NCBI GenBank assembly: GCA_965243095.1
Contig: OZ251530.1
Coordinates: forward strand, 4,402,001-4,466,000
DNA length: 64,000 nucleotides
Origin: VXYL01 sp965243095
Lineage (GTDB): Bacteria > Pseudomonadota > Gammaproteobacteria > Pseudomonadales > Azotimanducaceae
Direction: 5' to 3'
The translations under genes and the position numbers were made by a program. How positions within the stretch are numbered: the first letter of the stretch is position 1; each line of letters opens with the position of its first letter. Of this stretch, positions 6,587-15,815 are shown one piece after another. Below the pieces are notes generated by a model. It saw only the letters and a list, made by a program, of their open reading frames with translations, was not told where the DNA came from and did not search any database.

Positions 6587-7430
6587 CCGCCAAGATCGGC
6601 GGTGGGCGCGATGGAAACTGCCGGTTGCGGTAGCCGACGCCGACCAGGTAGAGGCCTTGCGGGGGGGCGGTGGGCGGGGCCGCTGGGCGGTGGTGGAGGC
6701 GTAGCAGTTCGGCTAGGGCGTCGGTGGATAGCTCGCCGCGGCCCACTGCCAGCAGGGCGCCGGCGATGTTGCGCACCATGCGGAGCAGGAAGGCGTTGGC
6801 GGTGATGTCGATGGCGACGTGGCTGCCCACGCGCCGCACACGGATGGCGTGGACGCGGCGCCACGGCGATCGGGATTGGCAGCCGGCGGCGCGGAACGAG
6901 GAGAAATCGTGCTCGCCGATGAGGGATTGGGCGGCGGTGTGCATGGCTTCGTGGTTGAGCGGTGCTTGGTGCCGGCCGGCCCACGCCACCAAACCGCGGT
7001 GCAGCACCGGGCGGGTGGGGGCGTCCGAGAAGATGTAGATGTAGCGCCGCCACAAGGCGTCGAAGCGGGCGTGGAAGGCGTCCGGGAAGACGCGGGCGCA
7101 GACGACGCCCAAGGCGCTGGGCGTCAGGCTGGAGATGCCGGCGCGCCATGCCCGGTCGGGGCGGTCGGTTTCGGTGTGGAAGCTGACCACTTGGCTCGTG
7201 GCGTGGACGCCGGCGTCCGTGCGGCCGGCGGCGACCAATGTCACTGGCTCGTCCGCCACTTGCCCGGCGGCGTCTTCCAAAGCGCTCTGCACGGTGCGCA
7301 GCCCGGTTTGGCGTTGGAAGCCGTGGAACGCGCCGCCGTCGTATTCGACGCAGAGCGCGACGGTGTGCTTCGCTCCGTCGGCGCAACGGCCGGCGCCGGC
7401 GCGACGGTTTGCCGCTTGCTGCTCAGCCAT
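6321..7430 (-). CDS. truA: tRNA pseudouridine synthase A with chimeric C-terminal tail
   Basis: TruA converts U38-U40 of tRNA anticodon arms to pseudouridine. The core is complete: VEYDGGAFHGFQRQ near 28-41, the catalytic Asp72 in AAGRTDAGVHATSQ, RRYIYIF, and a C-terminal QGLYLVGVGYRNRQF near residue 280. The family normally ends soon after this. Here no stop follows, and about 80 more residues run out of frame through the AbrB-like gene, ending with its in-frame tail, for 369 residues in total. The tail is likely non-functional or the product of an indel. It lies 21 bp downstream of arsC on the same strand. Confidence 0.85.
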   Translation of the reverse strand: MAEQQAANRRAGAGRCADGAKHTVALCVEYDGGAFHGFQRQTGLRTVQSALEDAAGQVADEPVTLVAAGRTDAGVHATSQVVSFHTETDRPDRAWRAGISSLTPSALGVVCARVFPDAFHARFDALWRRYIYIFSDAPTRPVLHRGLVAWAGRHQAPLNHEAMHTAAQSLIGEHDFSSFRAAGCQSRSPWRRVHAIRVRRVGSHVAIDITANAFLLRMVRNIAGALLAVGRGELSTDALAELLRLHHRPAAPPTAPPQGLYLVGVGYRNRQFPSRPPPILAGATALDSQDHQQGTNHGAQARAGEADSGAGRSVGLRVRRAGHLAGHRRAQPLAPLRGFLAVEGAGRRLDCEQIDDAIRNRMRRRYGSS

Positions 7431-7451
7431 CGCGCACGGCCGGCGCGCGCT

Positions 7452-7808
7452 CTACAGCAACGCCTCGACCTTCTCCGGGGATCGGGCGATCACCGCCCGC
7501 TCGCCGCGCACGAGCACCGGGCGCTGCATCAGTTGCGGATGTTCGGCGAGCAGCTTGGCCACCGCCGCCGGGGAGGTGTAGTCCGCCGCGGCGAGCCCGA
7601 GGGCGCGGAAGTTGCCGTCTTTGCGCACCAGATCGGCGGCCGGATCCTCCAAACATTCGAGAATCCGGGCGATGCGCCCCTCGCCGAGCGGTTGCTGCAG
7701 ATACTCCACCACGTCGAACTCGACGCCTTGTCCGCGCAGGGTGGCGAGAGCGGTGCGGCATTTGCTGCACGCCGGGTTGTGGTACATGGTGATGCGGTCT
7801 TGGGACAC
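7452..7808 (-). CDS. arsC: Arsenate reductase, ArsC/Spx family
   Basis: 118 residues from the GTG at 7808, which has a strong AAGGAGG 8 nt upstream; this decides the start. The YHNPACSKCRTAL motif carries the predicted catalytic Cys14, and QRPVLVRGERAVIARSP near the end supplies the arginines of the ArsC fold. Length matches glutaredoxin-dependent arsenate reductases (about 115-140). Some members act on other substrates, so the assignment is to family. The same frame stays open upstream for a further 158 codons (a DUF222 fragment), making a possible fusion. It precedes truA on the same strand. Confidence 0.8.
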   Translation of the reverse strand: MSQDRITMYHNPACSKCRTALATLRGQGVEFDVVEYLQQPLGEGRIARILECLEDPAADLVRKDGNFRALGLAAADYTSPAAVAKLLAEHPQLMQRPVLVRGERAVIARSPEKVEALL

Positions 7809-8282
7809 CGATGCAGCCTCCTTGTCCGAACACTGGGCGCAAGTATAGCCGCCGCCGCGAACACGGCGGCAGTATTCCTCCACTTGGCCGTCGGTCATCA
7901 CCAAGGCCAAATCCAACAAGCCGCGTTCGGAGGCGGCGTCCGCCACGGATGCGAGCGCTCGCGCCTTGCGGTAGGAAATCCGCCCGTTGCCGAAGGCGCA
8001 CTCGATGGCCGGCACCTTGAGCAGCGCGTACGCCAAGCGCAGGTGTTCCTCGGCGTCGGCGCGTTCGACGCCGCACACGAGGCGCAGCCAATCCGGCGTG
8101 TTGGCGGCCCTCTTGCCGCCCTTCAACTGCTGCCGATAGCCTCGGTGCAGGTCGAACTCGCGCAAGCGCAAGAGATAGCGGCATTGCTGCCGCGAAAGCG
8201 CCTCGTGGCTCGCAACGACGGCCGCGGCGGTCGCGTCGTTGGCTTGGGGCGTCGAGGACGATGGAGTGGGTGTGAAGTTCAT
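7809..8282 (-). pseudogene. DUF222 (HNH-endonuclease N-terminal) fragment fused in frame to arsC
   Basis: From the ATG at 8282 (another ATG lies at 8327) the frame reads a recognisable DUF222 segment: WLRLVCGVERADAEEHLRLA, ALLKVP, FGNGRISYRKARALASVADA, LALVMTDGQVEEYCRRV. DUF222 normally precedes an HNH nuclease domain, but here the sequence stops after about 145 residues and runs into arsC with no stop codon. The join lies near 7850. The HNH part is missing, so I read this as the truncated 5' end of a DUF222-HNH gene dropped in front of arsC. Confidence 0.6.
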
Positions 8283-8775
8283 GCGGGGATCCTCGTTGAA
8301 CTCAAGAAGAGATTGCAGACCAAACACTTACCGAGAGCCGCCAACCCGACCAGCCTTCGGCCAGCCAGCTTTTTGGACCATCTCTCCGCGTGGTTGTTGA
8401 ACTGTTATTGTATCCAGTATTCGAGGCGTGTCAACAGGGAAAATGGCGTGGCGCATGTAGATGCGGGCGGCGCGTCCTGGGAGCGCGGGCGTCTCGCCCG
8501 CACAAGGTAACCAGCCGTAAACGAAAATGCGGGCGAGACGCCCGCGCTCCCAGTACCGTCGCAGCCACCCGGGTGGTGGCGGTAGCTTCGATCCCGGCGC
8601 CGAAATCGTGCTTGCCCCTTGCGCCCGTGGTCTGTATGGTGGCGCGGTTTTCGCGCCTTGCCCATCGGCCTTCCTTGTGCGGGCCAAGAGCGGTGCGCAA
8701 GCGGCGGCAGCGGGGTTGGGCGGTTGTCGGCGTTTCTTGAAGGAGAGGTGCGGGTGCCGACCGCGGGAACTGACG
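8283..8775. other. Intergenic region before the nuo operon
   Basis: Nearly 500 bp between divergent arsC/DUF222 and nuoG. It contains a 75-bp hairpin repeat (8478-8552) and presumably the nuo promoter, which I cannot place. No remnant of nuoE or nuoF was seen. A GAAGGAGAGG at about 8740 is too far from the nuoG ATG to be its ribosome site and could serve an unrecognised leader. Confidence 0.45.
8478..8552. repeat. REP-like hairpin repeat
   Basis: Perfect 25-bp inverted arms at 8478-8502 and 8528-8552 (each arm begins TGGGAGCGCGGGCGTCTCGC when read outside-in) enclose a 25-nt loop. The same arm sequence occurs at 1985-2010, 28683-28732 and 41475-41548. Confidence 0.85.
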
Positions 8776-11499
8776 ATGGCTAGCGTCAACATCGACGGTC
8801 AAGACTACGAGCTGGAAGCCGGGCAGAACCTGCTGCACGCCTGCCTTTCCAAGCACTTGGAGCTGCCCTACTTCTGCTGGCATCCGGCGCTGGGTTCCGT
8901 GGGTTCGTGCCGCTTGTGTGCCGTCATCGAATACGCGGACGAGGCGGATCAACGCGGGCGGTTGCAAATGGCCTGCACGCTGGCGGTGAAGCCGGAGGGG
9001 ATGCGCGTTTCCATCCAAGCGCCGTTCGCGGCGGACTTCCGGAAGCAGGTGATCGAGTGGTTGATGGAGAACCACCCGCACGATTGCCCGGTGTGCGAGG
9101 AAGGCGGCGAATGTCACCTGCAGGATATGACGGTGATGACCGGCCACTCCATGCGCCGCTACGCCGGGGCCAAGCGCACTTGGCGCAATCAATACCTTGG
9201 GCCGTTTCTCGGCCACGAGATGAACCGCTGCATCACCTGCTACCGCTGCGTGCGCTACTACCGCGACTACGCCGGCGGCAAGGATCTGGAGGCGTTCGGC
9301 TCGCGGGCGCGGATGTTCTTCGGCCGGCAGGAGGACGGTGTGCTGGAGAGCGAGTTCGCCGGCAATCTGGTGGAGGTGTGCCCGACGGGGGTGTTCACGG
9401 ACAAGCCGTTCTCCAAGGTGTACACGCGCAAGTGGGATTTGCAATCCGCGCCATCGGTTTGCCCGCACTGCGCGGTGGGCTGCAACACCTTTCCGGCGGA
9501 GCGGTACGGGGTGCTGAAGCGCGTCCACAACCGCTACCACGGCGAAGTGAACGGTTACTTTCTTTGCGACCGCGGGCGGTTCGGCTCGCACTTCGTCAAC
9601 CATCCGAAGCGGCTGCGGCAAGCGGGTGTGCGTGGTGCAGACGGGGTGTTCGAGGCGGGCGGTTCCGAGGCGGCGGTGGATGCCGCGGCGAAGGTTGTGG
9701 CGGCGGCGGTTGGCGATGGCGAATTGATCGGCATCGGCTCGCCGCGCGCGTCACTGGAGGCGAATTTCGCGCTCAAGCGCTTGGTGGGCGAGGGGAACTT
9801 CTGCGTCGGCGTCGCGGACGAGGAGCGCGAGGCGCTGGGCACCGCTTTGGAGATCTACCGCGCCGGCGGTTTCCGCGTGCCGTCGCTCACCGCCATCGAA
9901 CAGGCAGATGCGGTGCTGGTGCTGGGCGAGGACATCGCCAACACGGTGCCGCGCATGGCGTTGGCGGTGCGACAAGCGGTGCGCGGGGCGACCTTCGACA
10001 TGGCGCAGGAAGTCGGCATCCCGGCGTGGCAGGACGCCGGCGTGCGCGGCCATGCGCAGGCGGCCAAGAGCCCGCTGTTCTTGGCGACGGTGACGTCCAC
10101 CCGGCTCGACGAGCTGGCGACGGCAACGCGGCATGGCGGCGTGGCGGAGTTGGCGCGGGTGGGGTTCGGCATCGCGCACAACATCGATGCGGACTATGCG
10201 GCGGGCGGGCAGGACGAGTTCACCGACACGGCGGCGAAATCGTTGCTTGCGGCCAAGCGACCGCTGGTGATCGCCGGCTGCGAAGCGCGTTCGCCGGCGC
10301 TGCTGCGCGCCGCCGCCAACATGGCGCGGGCGCTGTGCGGTCAAGGCCGGGACGCGGCTTTGGCCATCGCCGGCGCCGAGGCGAACAGCTACGGCGTGGC
10401 GCTGCTCGGTGGCGGGCTTTCGCTTGCCGGTGCTTTGACGCGAATGCAGGGCGGCGGCGCGGCCGTCGTGCTGGAGAACGATCTCTTCCGCCGCGCGCCG
10501 GCGGCGACCGTGGAACTCGGCAACGCCGTGGCGGTGGACGCTTTGGAAACACCCACCGCGGAGGGCGCGGCGGTGGTGTTGCCGGCCGCCACCTATGCCG
10601 AGCAGACCGGCACGTTCGTGAACTACGAAACCCGCGCCCAGCGCTTCTACCAGGTGTTCCAAGCGCAAGACGAAGTGGCACCTTCTTGGCACTGGATCGC
10701 CGCCCTCGCCGCACACTGCGGAAAGGACGCCGACTGGCCGGACGCCGATGCGCTTGCCGCCGCCTGCGCCGCCGCGAACGAGGAGCTCGCGCCGCTGGCG
10801 AACCTAGCCCCCGACGCGAACTTCCGCGTCCGCGCCAACACCCGCATTCCGCGCCAGCCGCATCGCTACAGCGGCCGCACCGCCATGTACGCGGACGCCA
10901 GCGTCCACGAGCCGAAAGCGCCGGTGGACGCGGAAACGCCGCTGGCCTACTCGATGGAGGGCGAGAACGCCGGCGACCAACCGGGCGCTTTGGTGCCCTA
11001 CGTTTGGGCGCCGGGCTGGAACTCCAACCAATCCCTGTTCAAGTTCCAGCAAGAGGTGGGCGGCGCGCTGGCCGGCGGCGACCCGGGCGCGCGCCTGTTG
11101 CCAGACCGCGCCGCCGTTCCCCAAGCCTACGGAGACCTCCCGGAAGCCGAGGAGCAAAACGGCGCGTTCACCGCCGTGCGCACGCACCACGTGTTCGGCA
11201 GCGGCGAGCTCTCCGGCTATTCGCCGCCCATCTTGGAACGCGCGCCGGCGCCGTTCGCGCTGCTGAACAGCGAAGACGCCAAGCGCCTCGGCGTGACCGA
11301 TGGCGGCGGTGTGCGTATCGAGGAACTGAATACCACCGTGCAGGCGCACTTGGACGAAAGCGTGGCGCCGGGCGTGGTCGCCATCGCCCAAGGCTTGCCG
11401 GAGGCGCCGTTGCTCGCGCACAACGTCGTCCACCTCGCCGCCGACGCGGACTTCGTGCCGCGGCAAAGCGGCGATCCCAACGTCATCGCCAAGGGCTGA
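8776..11499 (+). CDS. nuoG: NADH-quinone oxidoreductase subunit G
   Basis: 907 residues, the length of enterobacterial NuoG. This peripheral-arm subunit carries the iron-sulfur chain of complex I. The N-terminal [2Fe-2S] ligands are C34, C45, C48 and C67. A HPHDCPVCEEGGECHLQD block and CITCYRCVRYYRDY provide the following clusters, and VCPHCAVGCNTFP opens the molybdopterin-oxidoreductase-like region. The ATG at 8776 has only a weak ribosome site, but homology begins there. It heads an eight-gene nuo operon, which is unusual because nuoG normally follows nuoF. The gap to nuoH is 7 bp. Confidence 0.96.
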   Translation: MASVNIDGQDYELEAGQNLLHACLSKHLELPYFCWHPALGSVGSCRLCAVIEYADEADQRGRLQMACTLAVKPEGMRVSIQAPFAADFRKQVIEWLMENHPHDCPVCEEGGECHLQDMTVMTGHSMRRYAGAKRTWRNQYLGPFLGHEMNRCITCYRCVRYYRDYAGGKDLEAFGSRARMFFGRQEDGVLESEFAGNLVEVCPTGVFTDKPFSKVYTRKWDLQSAPSVCPHCAVGCNTFPAERYGVLKRVHNRYHGEVNGYFLCDRGRFGSHFVNHPKRLRQAGVRGADGVFEAGGSEAAVDAAAKVVAAAVGDGELIGIGSPRASLEANFALKRLVGEGNFCVGVADEEREALGTALEIYRAGGFRVPSLTAIEQADAVLVLGEDIANTVPRMALAVRQAVRGATFDMAQEVGIPAWQDAGVRGHAQAAKSPLFLATVTSTRLDELATATRHGGVAELARVGFGIAHNIDADYAAGGQDEFTDTAAKSLLAAKRPLVIAGCEARSPALLRAAANMARALCGQGRDAALAIAGAEANSYGVALLGGGLSLAGALTRMQGGGAAVVLENDLFRRAPAATVELGNAVAVDALETPTAEGAAVVLPAATYAEQTGTFVNYETRAQRFYQVFQAQDEVAPSWHWIAALAAHCGKDADWPDADALAAACAAANEELAPLANLAPDANFRVRANTRIPRQPHRYSGRTAMYADASVHEPKAPVDAETPLAYSMEGENAGDQPGALVPYVWAPGWNSNQSLFKFQQEVGGALAGGDPGARLLPDRAAVPQAYGDLPEAEEQNGAFTAVRTHHVFGSGELSGYSPPILERAPAPFALLNSEDAKRLGVTDGGGVRIEELNTTVQAHLDESVAPGVVAIAQGLPEAPLLAHNVVHLAADADFVPRQSGDPNVIAKG

Positions 11500-11506
11500 A
11501 CGCGCC

Positions 11507-12520
11507 GTGTCCACCCTTTTCGGTTGGGAAGTGAATTGGAGCTACATGCTCATCCTGCCGCTCGCCGGCGGCACGTTGCTGGGGGTGATGTTCCTGCAAT
11601 GGTGGGAGCGGCGCTTGCTCGGCTGGTGGCAGGATCGCCGCGGTCCGAACCGCGTGGGCTGGTTCGGCGTGCTGCAAGGCGTGGCCGACGGCATCAAGTT
11701 CCTCACCAAGGACGACTGGGTGCCGCCGTTCGGCGACCGCGCCTTCTTCGTGGCCGCGCCGGTGATCGTTTGCGCCTCGATGCTGTTCGTGCTGGGGGTG
11801 ATTCCGTTCGCCCCGCACATGCATGTCGTGGATGTGAACATTGCTTTGCTGTGGTTCCTCGCCATGTCCTCGCTGGCGGTGTACGGGGTGCTGCTCGGCG
11901 GTTTCGCCAGCAACAACAAATACGCCTTGCTCGGCAGTTTGCGGGCGGCGGCGCAGATGGTCACCTACGAGGTGTTCATGGGCCTCGCCATCATGGGCGT
12001 GGTGATTCACGCCGGTTCGTTCAGCTTGGTGGAGATCGTCGCGGCGCAGGAGGAACTGTGGTTCATCGTGCCGCAGTTTCTCGGTTTCGTCATTTTCGTG
12101 ATCGCGGGTTTGGCGGAATCGCACCGTTTGCCGTTCGACCTGCCCGAAGCCGAGCACGAGCTCACCGCCGGCTTCCACACCGAATACTCCGGCATGAAGT
12201 TCGCGTTTCTGATGTGCGGCGAATACGTCGCCATGATCGCCACCTGTTGCTTCATCGTGCTGCTGTTCTTCGGCGGTTGGATGGTGCCGGACTTTCTGGA
12301 CTTTCTGCCGGCGCTGGTGGGCGAACAATTCGCCGGGCTCTTTTGGTTCGGCTTGAAAGTGATGTTCTTCATCCACTTCTTCGTGTTGCTGCGGGCGGCC
12401 ATTCCGCGCCCGCGCTACGACCAGCTGATGAGCCTCGGCTGGAAGATCCTGCTGCCGCTGACGCTGGCGAATCTGTTGGCGACCGGATTCGTGGTGGCTT
12501 GGCGCGAGTGGGGCCTGTAG
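11507..12520 (+). CDS. nuoH: NADH-quinone oxidoreductase subunit H
   Basis: 337 residues from a GTG. Membrane subunit that joins the peripheral arm to the membrane arm and forms the quinone entry site. Recognisable blocks are ERRLLGWWQDRRGPNRVGWF, LLGSLRAAAQMVTYEV and AGLAESHRLPFDLPEAEHEL, with about eight hydrophobic helices. Length agrees with the family (about 325-350). Start chosen 7 bp after nuoG. Confidence 0.97.
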   Translation: MSTLFGWEVNWSYMLILPLAGGTLLGVMFLQWWERRLLGWWQDRRGPNRVGWFGVLQGVADGIKFLTKDDWVPPFGDRAFFVAAPVIVCASMLFVLGVIPFAPHMHVVDVNIALLWFLAMSSLAVYGVLLGGFASNNKYALLGSLRAAAQMVTYEVFMGLAIMGVVIHAGSFSLVEIVAAQEELWFIVPQFLGFVIFVIAGLAESHRLPFDLPEAEHELTAGFHTEYSGMKFAFLMCGEYVAMIATCCFIVLLFFGGWMVPDFLDFLPALVGEQFAGLFWFGLKVMFFIHFFVLLRAAIPRPRYDQLMSLGWKILLPLTLANLLATGFVVAWREWGL

Positions 12521-12533
12521 GAGGTATGTCGGC

Positions 12534-13052
12534 GTGCTGAGCCAATTGCGAACGATGTGGACGGTGCTCAAGCACACGTTCATGCGCAACGAGACGGTGC
12601 AGTATCCCGAGGAGATGCCGTACCAAGCGCCGCGCTACCGCGGCCGCATCGTGCTGACGCGGGATCCCGACGGCGAGGAACGCTGCGTGGCCTGCAACTT
12701 GTGCGCGGTGGCCTGCCCGGTGGATTGCATCGCCTTGCAGAAAACCGAGCGCGATGAGGACGGGCGTTGGTATCCGGAGTTCTTTCGCATCAACTTCTCG
12801 CGCTGCATCATGTGCGGCATGTGCGAGGAGGCGTGCCCCACCTACGCCATTCAACTCACCCCGGATTTCGAGCTGTGCGAATTCGACCGCTCGAACATGG
12901 TGTACGAAAAAGAACACCTGCTCATCGACGGCCAGGGCAAGTACCCGGACTACAGCTTTTGGCAAGTGGCCGGCAAAGCCATTCACGGCAAGGACAAGGG
13001 CGAGGCGCAACGCGAAACGCCGCCGACGGACGTGCGGAGCCTGCTGCCTTGA
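12534..13052 (+). CDS. nuoI: NADH-quinone oxidoreductase subunit I
   Basis: 172 residues from a GTG preceded by GGAGGTATG. It is the ferredoxin-like subunit carrying clusters N6a and N6b, through two CxxCxxCxxxCP motifs: CVACNLCAVACPVDC and CIMCGMCEEACPTYA. An amphipathic N-terminal segment (LSQLRTMWTVLKHTFMRNE) docks it to the membrane domain in known structures. The 3' end overlaps nuoJ by 4 nt. Confidence 0.97.
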   Translation: MLSQLRTMWTVLKHTFMRNETVQYPEEMPYQAPRYRGRIVLTRDPDGEERCVACNLCAVACPVDCIALQKTERDEDGRWYPEFFRINFSRCIMCGMCEEACPTYAIQLTPDFELCEFDRSNMVYEKEHLLIDGQGKYPDYSFWQVAGKAIHGKDKGEAQRETPPTDVRSLLP

Positions 13053-13624
13053 ACGCGGATCTGGTGCTGTTCTGGGTGCCGGCGCTGGTGGCGTTGCTGT
13101 CCACGGCGATGGTGATCACGCGCAAGAACGCCTCGCGGGCACTGGTGTATCTGGTGATTTCGCTGCTGGCGGTGGCGGTGATCTTCTTCGTCCTCGGTGC
13201 GCCGTTCGCCGCCGCGCTGGAAGTGGTGGTGTACGCCGGCGCCATCGTGGTGCTGTTCCTGTTCGTGGTGATGATGCTCAATCTGGGGCGTTCGTCGGTG
13301 CTGCGCGAAGGCGGCTGGCTGCGGCCGAACATGTGGGTTCTGCCCGGGGTGCTGGCGTTCGTGTTGTTGCTGGTGATGTTCCACGCGCTGGCGGGAACCG
13401 AGGCGAAAACCAGCGGCGTGGAAGTGCCGCCGCGGGCGGTGGGGCGCGAACTTTTCGGGCCCTACCTGTTGGCGGTGGAGTTGGCCGGTTTCCTGTTGCT
13501 CGCGGCGCTGGTGGGCGCGTACCACTTGGGCCGGCGGTATTTGGAGGAACGCCGCGAAGCGGACGAGGAACAAGGCCGCGCGACTACCGGCGCCGAACAT
13601 TCGGCGCCCGAAGCGGGGAGTTGA
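13049..13624 (+). CDS. nuoJ: NADH-quinone oxidoreductase subunit J
   Basis: 191 residues if started at the TTG (13049-13051) that overlaps the nuoI stop as TTGA; a GTG at 13064 is an alternative. Five hydrophobic segments are visible, including the conserved ALEVVVYAGAIVVLFLFVVM, which contains the pi-bulge helix of NuoJ/ND6. The polar tail after about residue 165 (ERREADEEQGRATT) is longer than needed for function. Adjacent to nuoK (1 bp gap). Confidence 0.95.
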   Translation: MNADLVLFWVPALVALLSTAMVITRKNASRALVYLVISLLAVAVIFFVLGAPFAAALEVVVYAGAIVVLFLFVVMMLNLGRSSVLREGGWLRPNMWVLPGVLAFVLLLVMFHALAGTEAKTSGVEVPPRAVGRELFGPYLLAVELAGFLLLAALVGAYHLGRRYLEERREADEEQGRATTGAEHSAPEAGS

Positions 13625-13625
13625 G

Positions 13626-13937
13626 ATGGCCATCTCGATTCCGGTCGAACATGTGCTCTATGTTGCGGCGCTGCTGTTTCTGATGGGCCTTGTCGGCGTG
13701 CTGGTGCGCCGCAACGTGATGTTCCTGTTGATGTCGCTGGAAGTGATGATGAACGCCGCCGGTTTGGCGTTCGTCGCCGCCGGCGCGAAGTGGGGACAAC
13801 CGGACGGCCAGATCATGTTCATGTTGATCCTGGCGTTGGCGGCGGCGGAAGTGGCGGTGGCCCTCGGTCTGGTGCTGCAGCTTTCCCGGCGTTTCCAAAC
13901 CTTGGACGTGGACGCCGCGGACGAGCTGAGCGGGTAG
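13626..13937 (+). CDS. nuoK: NADH-quinone oxidoreductase subunit K
   Basis: 103 residues, three transmembrane helices, typical of NuoK/ND4L. The glutamates needed for proton transfer appear in MSLEVMMNAAGLAF and in LAAAEVAVALGLVL. The ATG at 13626 lies 1 bp after the nuoJ stop. Short polar tail. Confidence 0.97.
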   Translation: MAISIPVEHVLYVAALLFLMGLVGVLVRRNVMFLLMSLEVMMNAAGLAFVAAGAKWGQPDGQIMFMLILALAAAEVAVALGLVLQLSRRFQTLDVDAADELSG

Positions 13938-13952
13938 GCGGGAACAAGCGCG

Positions 13953-15815
13953 GTGGAACATCTGTGGCTCGTGCCGGCGCTGCCGCTCGCCGGTTTTCTG
14001 CTCTTGTTCGTCACCGAGGGCCGGCTGCCGGACAAGGTGGTGGCCTTCGTCGGCGCCGGCAGCGTGGGCTTGGCCGCGTTGGCGACGCTGGCCATCGGCT
14101 ACCAGTTCGTCCAGAGCGGTGAAACCGAATACACCGCCGCCTTGTGGACGTGGATGGCGGTGGGGAATTTCAACCCCTCCATCTCGCTGTATCTGGATCC
14201 GCTCTCGCTGGTGATGATCGGCGTCATCACCGGCGTGGGTTTTCTCATTCACGTGTACGCCACCGGCTACATGTGGAAGGACCACGAGGAACCGGCCGGC
14301 TACAGCCGCTTCTTCGCGTACATGAACCTGTTTGTGTTCGCCATGTTGATGCTGGTGCTGGGCGACAACCTGTTGGTGTTGTTCCTCGGCTGGGAAGGCG
14401 TGGGGCTTTGCAGCTATCTGCTGATCGGCTTCTACCACAAGGACGCGGGCAACGGCCTTGCCGCCCGCAAGGCGTTCGTGGTGACCCGCGTGGGCGACAC
14501 GGCGTTGACGCTGGGGTTGTTTCTGCTGTTCTGGGAACTCGGCACGTTGCAGGTGCAAGCGGCGCTGGATCAAGTGGACGCCGGGGCGCTGGACCGAAAC
14601 ACCGCCACCCTCATCTGCCTGCTGCTGCTGGGCGGCGCGGTGGGCAAGTCCGCGCAGTTGCCGTTGCAAACCTGGCTGCCGGACGCGATGGCCGGCCCGA
14701 CGCCGGTGTCCGCCTTGATTCACGCCGCCACGATGGTGACCGCGGGGGTGTACCTGATCGCGCGAATGCAAGGGCTTTATCTGGAACCCGGCTCGGCGCA
14801 GGAAATCGTGGCGTGGGTTGGGTTGCTCACGCTGCTGATTTCCGCTTTCACCGCGTTGGTGCAGACGGACATCAAGCGCATCCTCGCCTACTCCACCATG
14901 AGTCAGATCGGCTACATGTTCATGGCGCTGGGCGTGGGCGCGTGGTCGGGCGCGATCTTTCACCTGATGACCCATGCGTTCTTCAAGGCGTTGCTGTTCC
15001 TTTCCGCCGGCTCGGTGATTCTGGCGCTGCACCACGAGCAGGACATCTTCAAGATGGGCGGTTTGCGCAAGCAACTGCCGCTGCCGTTCTGGTGCATGGC
15101 CATCGGTTCGGGCGCGCTGGTGGCGTTGCCGTTCATCACTTCCGGTTTCTACAGCAAGGACGCCATCCTGCTCACCGCGTATGAAACCAGTAGCTGGGTT
15201 TTCTGGGCCGGCGGCGTCCTGGCTGCCGGACTGACGGCCCTGTACACCACGCGCATGATGGCGCACACGTTCTTCGGGGAAAACAAGACGGCGCCGCACG
15301 ATCTCTCCCACGCCGGGTTTTCGCCCGCGCGCATTCACATGTGGTTGCCGTTGGTGGTGCTGGCGGCGCTGGCTATCGGCGGCGGCTGGTTCGGCATCGG
15401 AGTGCTGGACGATTTGTTGGGGGAAGTGGGCGAGTTCTCCCATGTAAGTCCGCAGGCGCTCGCAACCATGATCGTGCCGCTGCTCGGCATCGCGCTTGGC
15501 GTCTGGCTGTTCCGCGCGCGAGGGGATTCCTCCAAATTCGCGGAATCCAAACTCGGCCAGCGGCTGTGCCGTTTTCTGCGCAGCGGCTGGGGCTTCGACT
15601 GGGTTTACGACTTGGCGTTCGTCAAACCCTTCGTGGCGTTGACCCGCGTGAACAAGAAGGACGCGGTGGACTATTTCTACCGCGTCGCCGCCGGCTTCAC
15701 GCGCGCCTTCCACTACATCTTCGCGCTCACCCAAACCGGACGCCTGCGCTGGTACGCGGCGAACATGGCGTTCGGCTTGGTGATCGTGTTGTTGATCGCG
15801 GCGGCTTGGCTGTGA
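13953..15815 (+). CDS. nuoL: NADH-quinone oxidoreductase subunit L
   Basis: 620 residues from a GTG. Antiporter-like proton-pumping subunit at the distal end of complex I. Conserved blocks are FLGWEGVGLCSYLLIGF (with the key Glu), KSAQLPLQTWLPDAMAGPTP, VSALIHAATMVTAGVYLIAR and KRILAYSTMSQIGYMFMALG, with the long lateral helix toward the C-terminus. The 3' end overlaps nuoM (GTGA). Confidence 0.97.
   Translation: MEHLWLVPALPLAGFLLLFVTEGRLPDKVVAFVGAGSVGLAALATLAIGYQFVQSGETEYTAALWTWMAVGNFNPSISLYLDPLSLVMIGVITGVGFLIHVYATGYMWKDHEEPAGYSRFFAYMNLFVFAMLMLVLGDNLLVLFLGWEGVGLCSYLLIGFYHKDAGNGLAARKAFVVTRVGDTALTLGLFLLFWELGTLQVQAALDQVDAGALDRNTATLICLLLLGGAVGKSAQLPLQTWLPDAMAGPTPVSALIHAATMVTAGVYLIARMQGLYLEPGSAQEIVAWVGLLTLLISAFTALVQTDIKRILAYSTMSQIGYMFMALGVGAWSGAIFHLMTHAFFKALLFLSAGSVILALHHEQDIFKMGGLRKQLPLPFWCMAIGSGALVALPFITSGFYSKDAILLTAYETSSWVFWAGGVLAAGLTALYTTRMMAHTFFGENKTAPHDLSHAGFSPARIHMWLPLVVLAALAIGGGWFGIGVLDDLLGEVGEFSHVSPQALATMIVPLLGIALGVWLFRARGDSSKFAESKLGQRLCRFLRSGWGFDWVYDLAFVKPFVALTRVNKKDAVDYFYRVAAGFTRAFHYIFALTQTGRLRWYAANMAFGLVIVLLIAAAWL

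Noticed and set aside
6819..8510. A 563-codon plus-strand frame opposite truA and arsC
   Set aside because: The opposite strand carries clear TruA and ArsC motifs; this frame has none.
13584..15734. A 716-codon minus-strand frame opposite nuoJ-nuoL
   Set aside because: His/Gln/Arg-rich shadow of the nuoK and nuoL genes; no domain.
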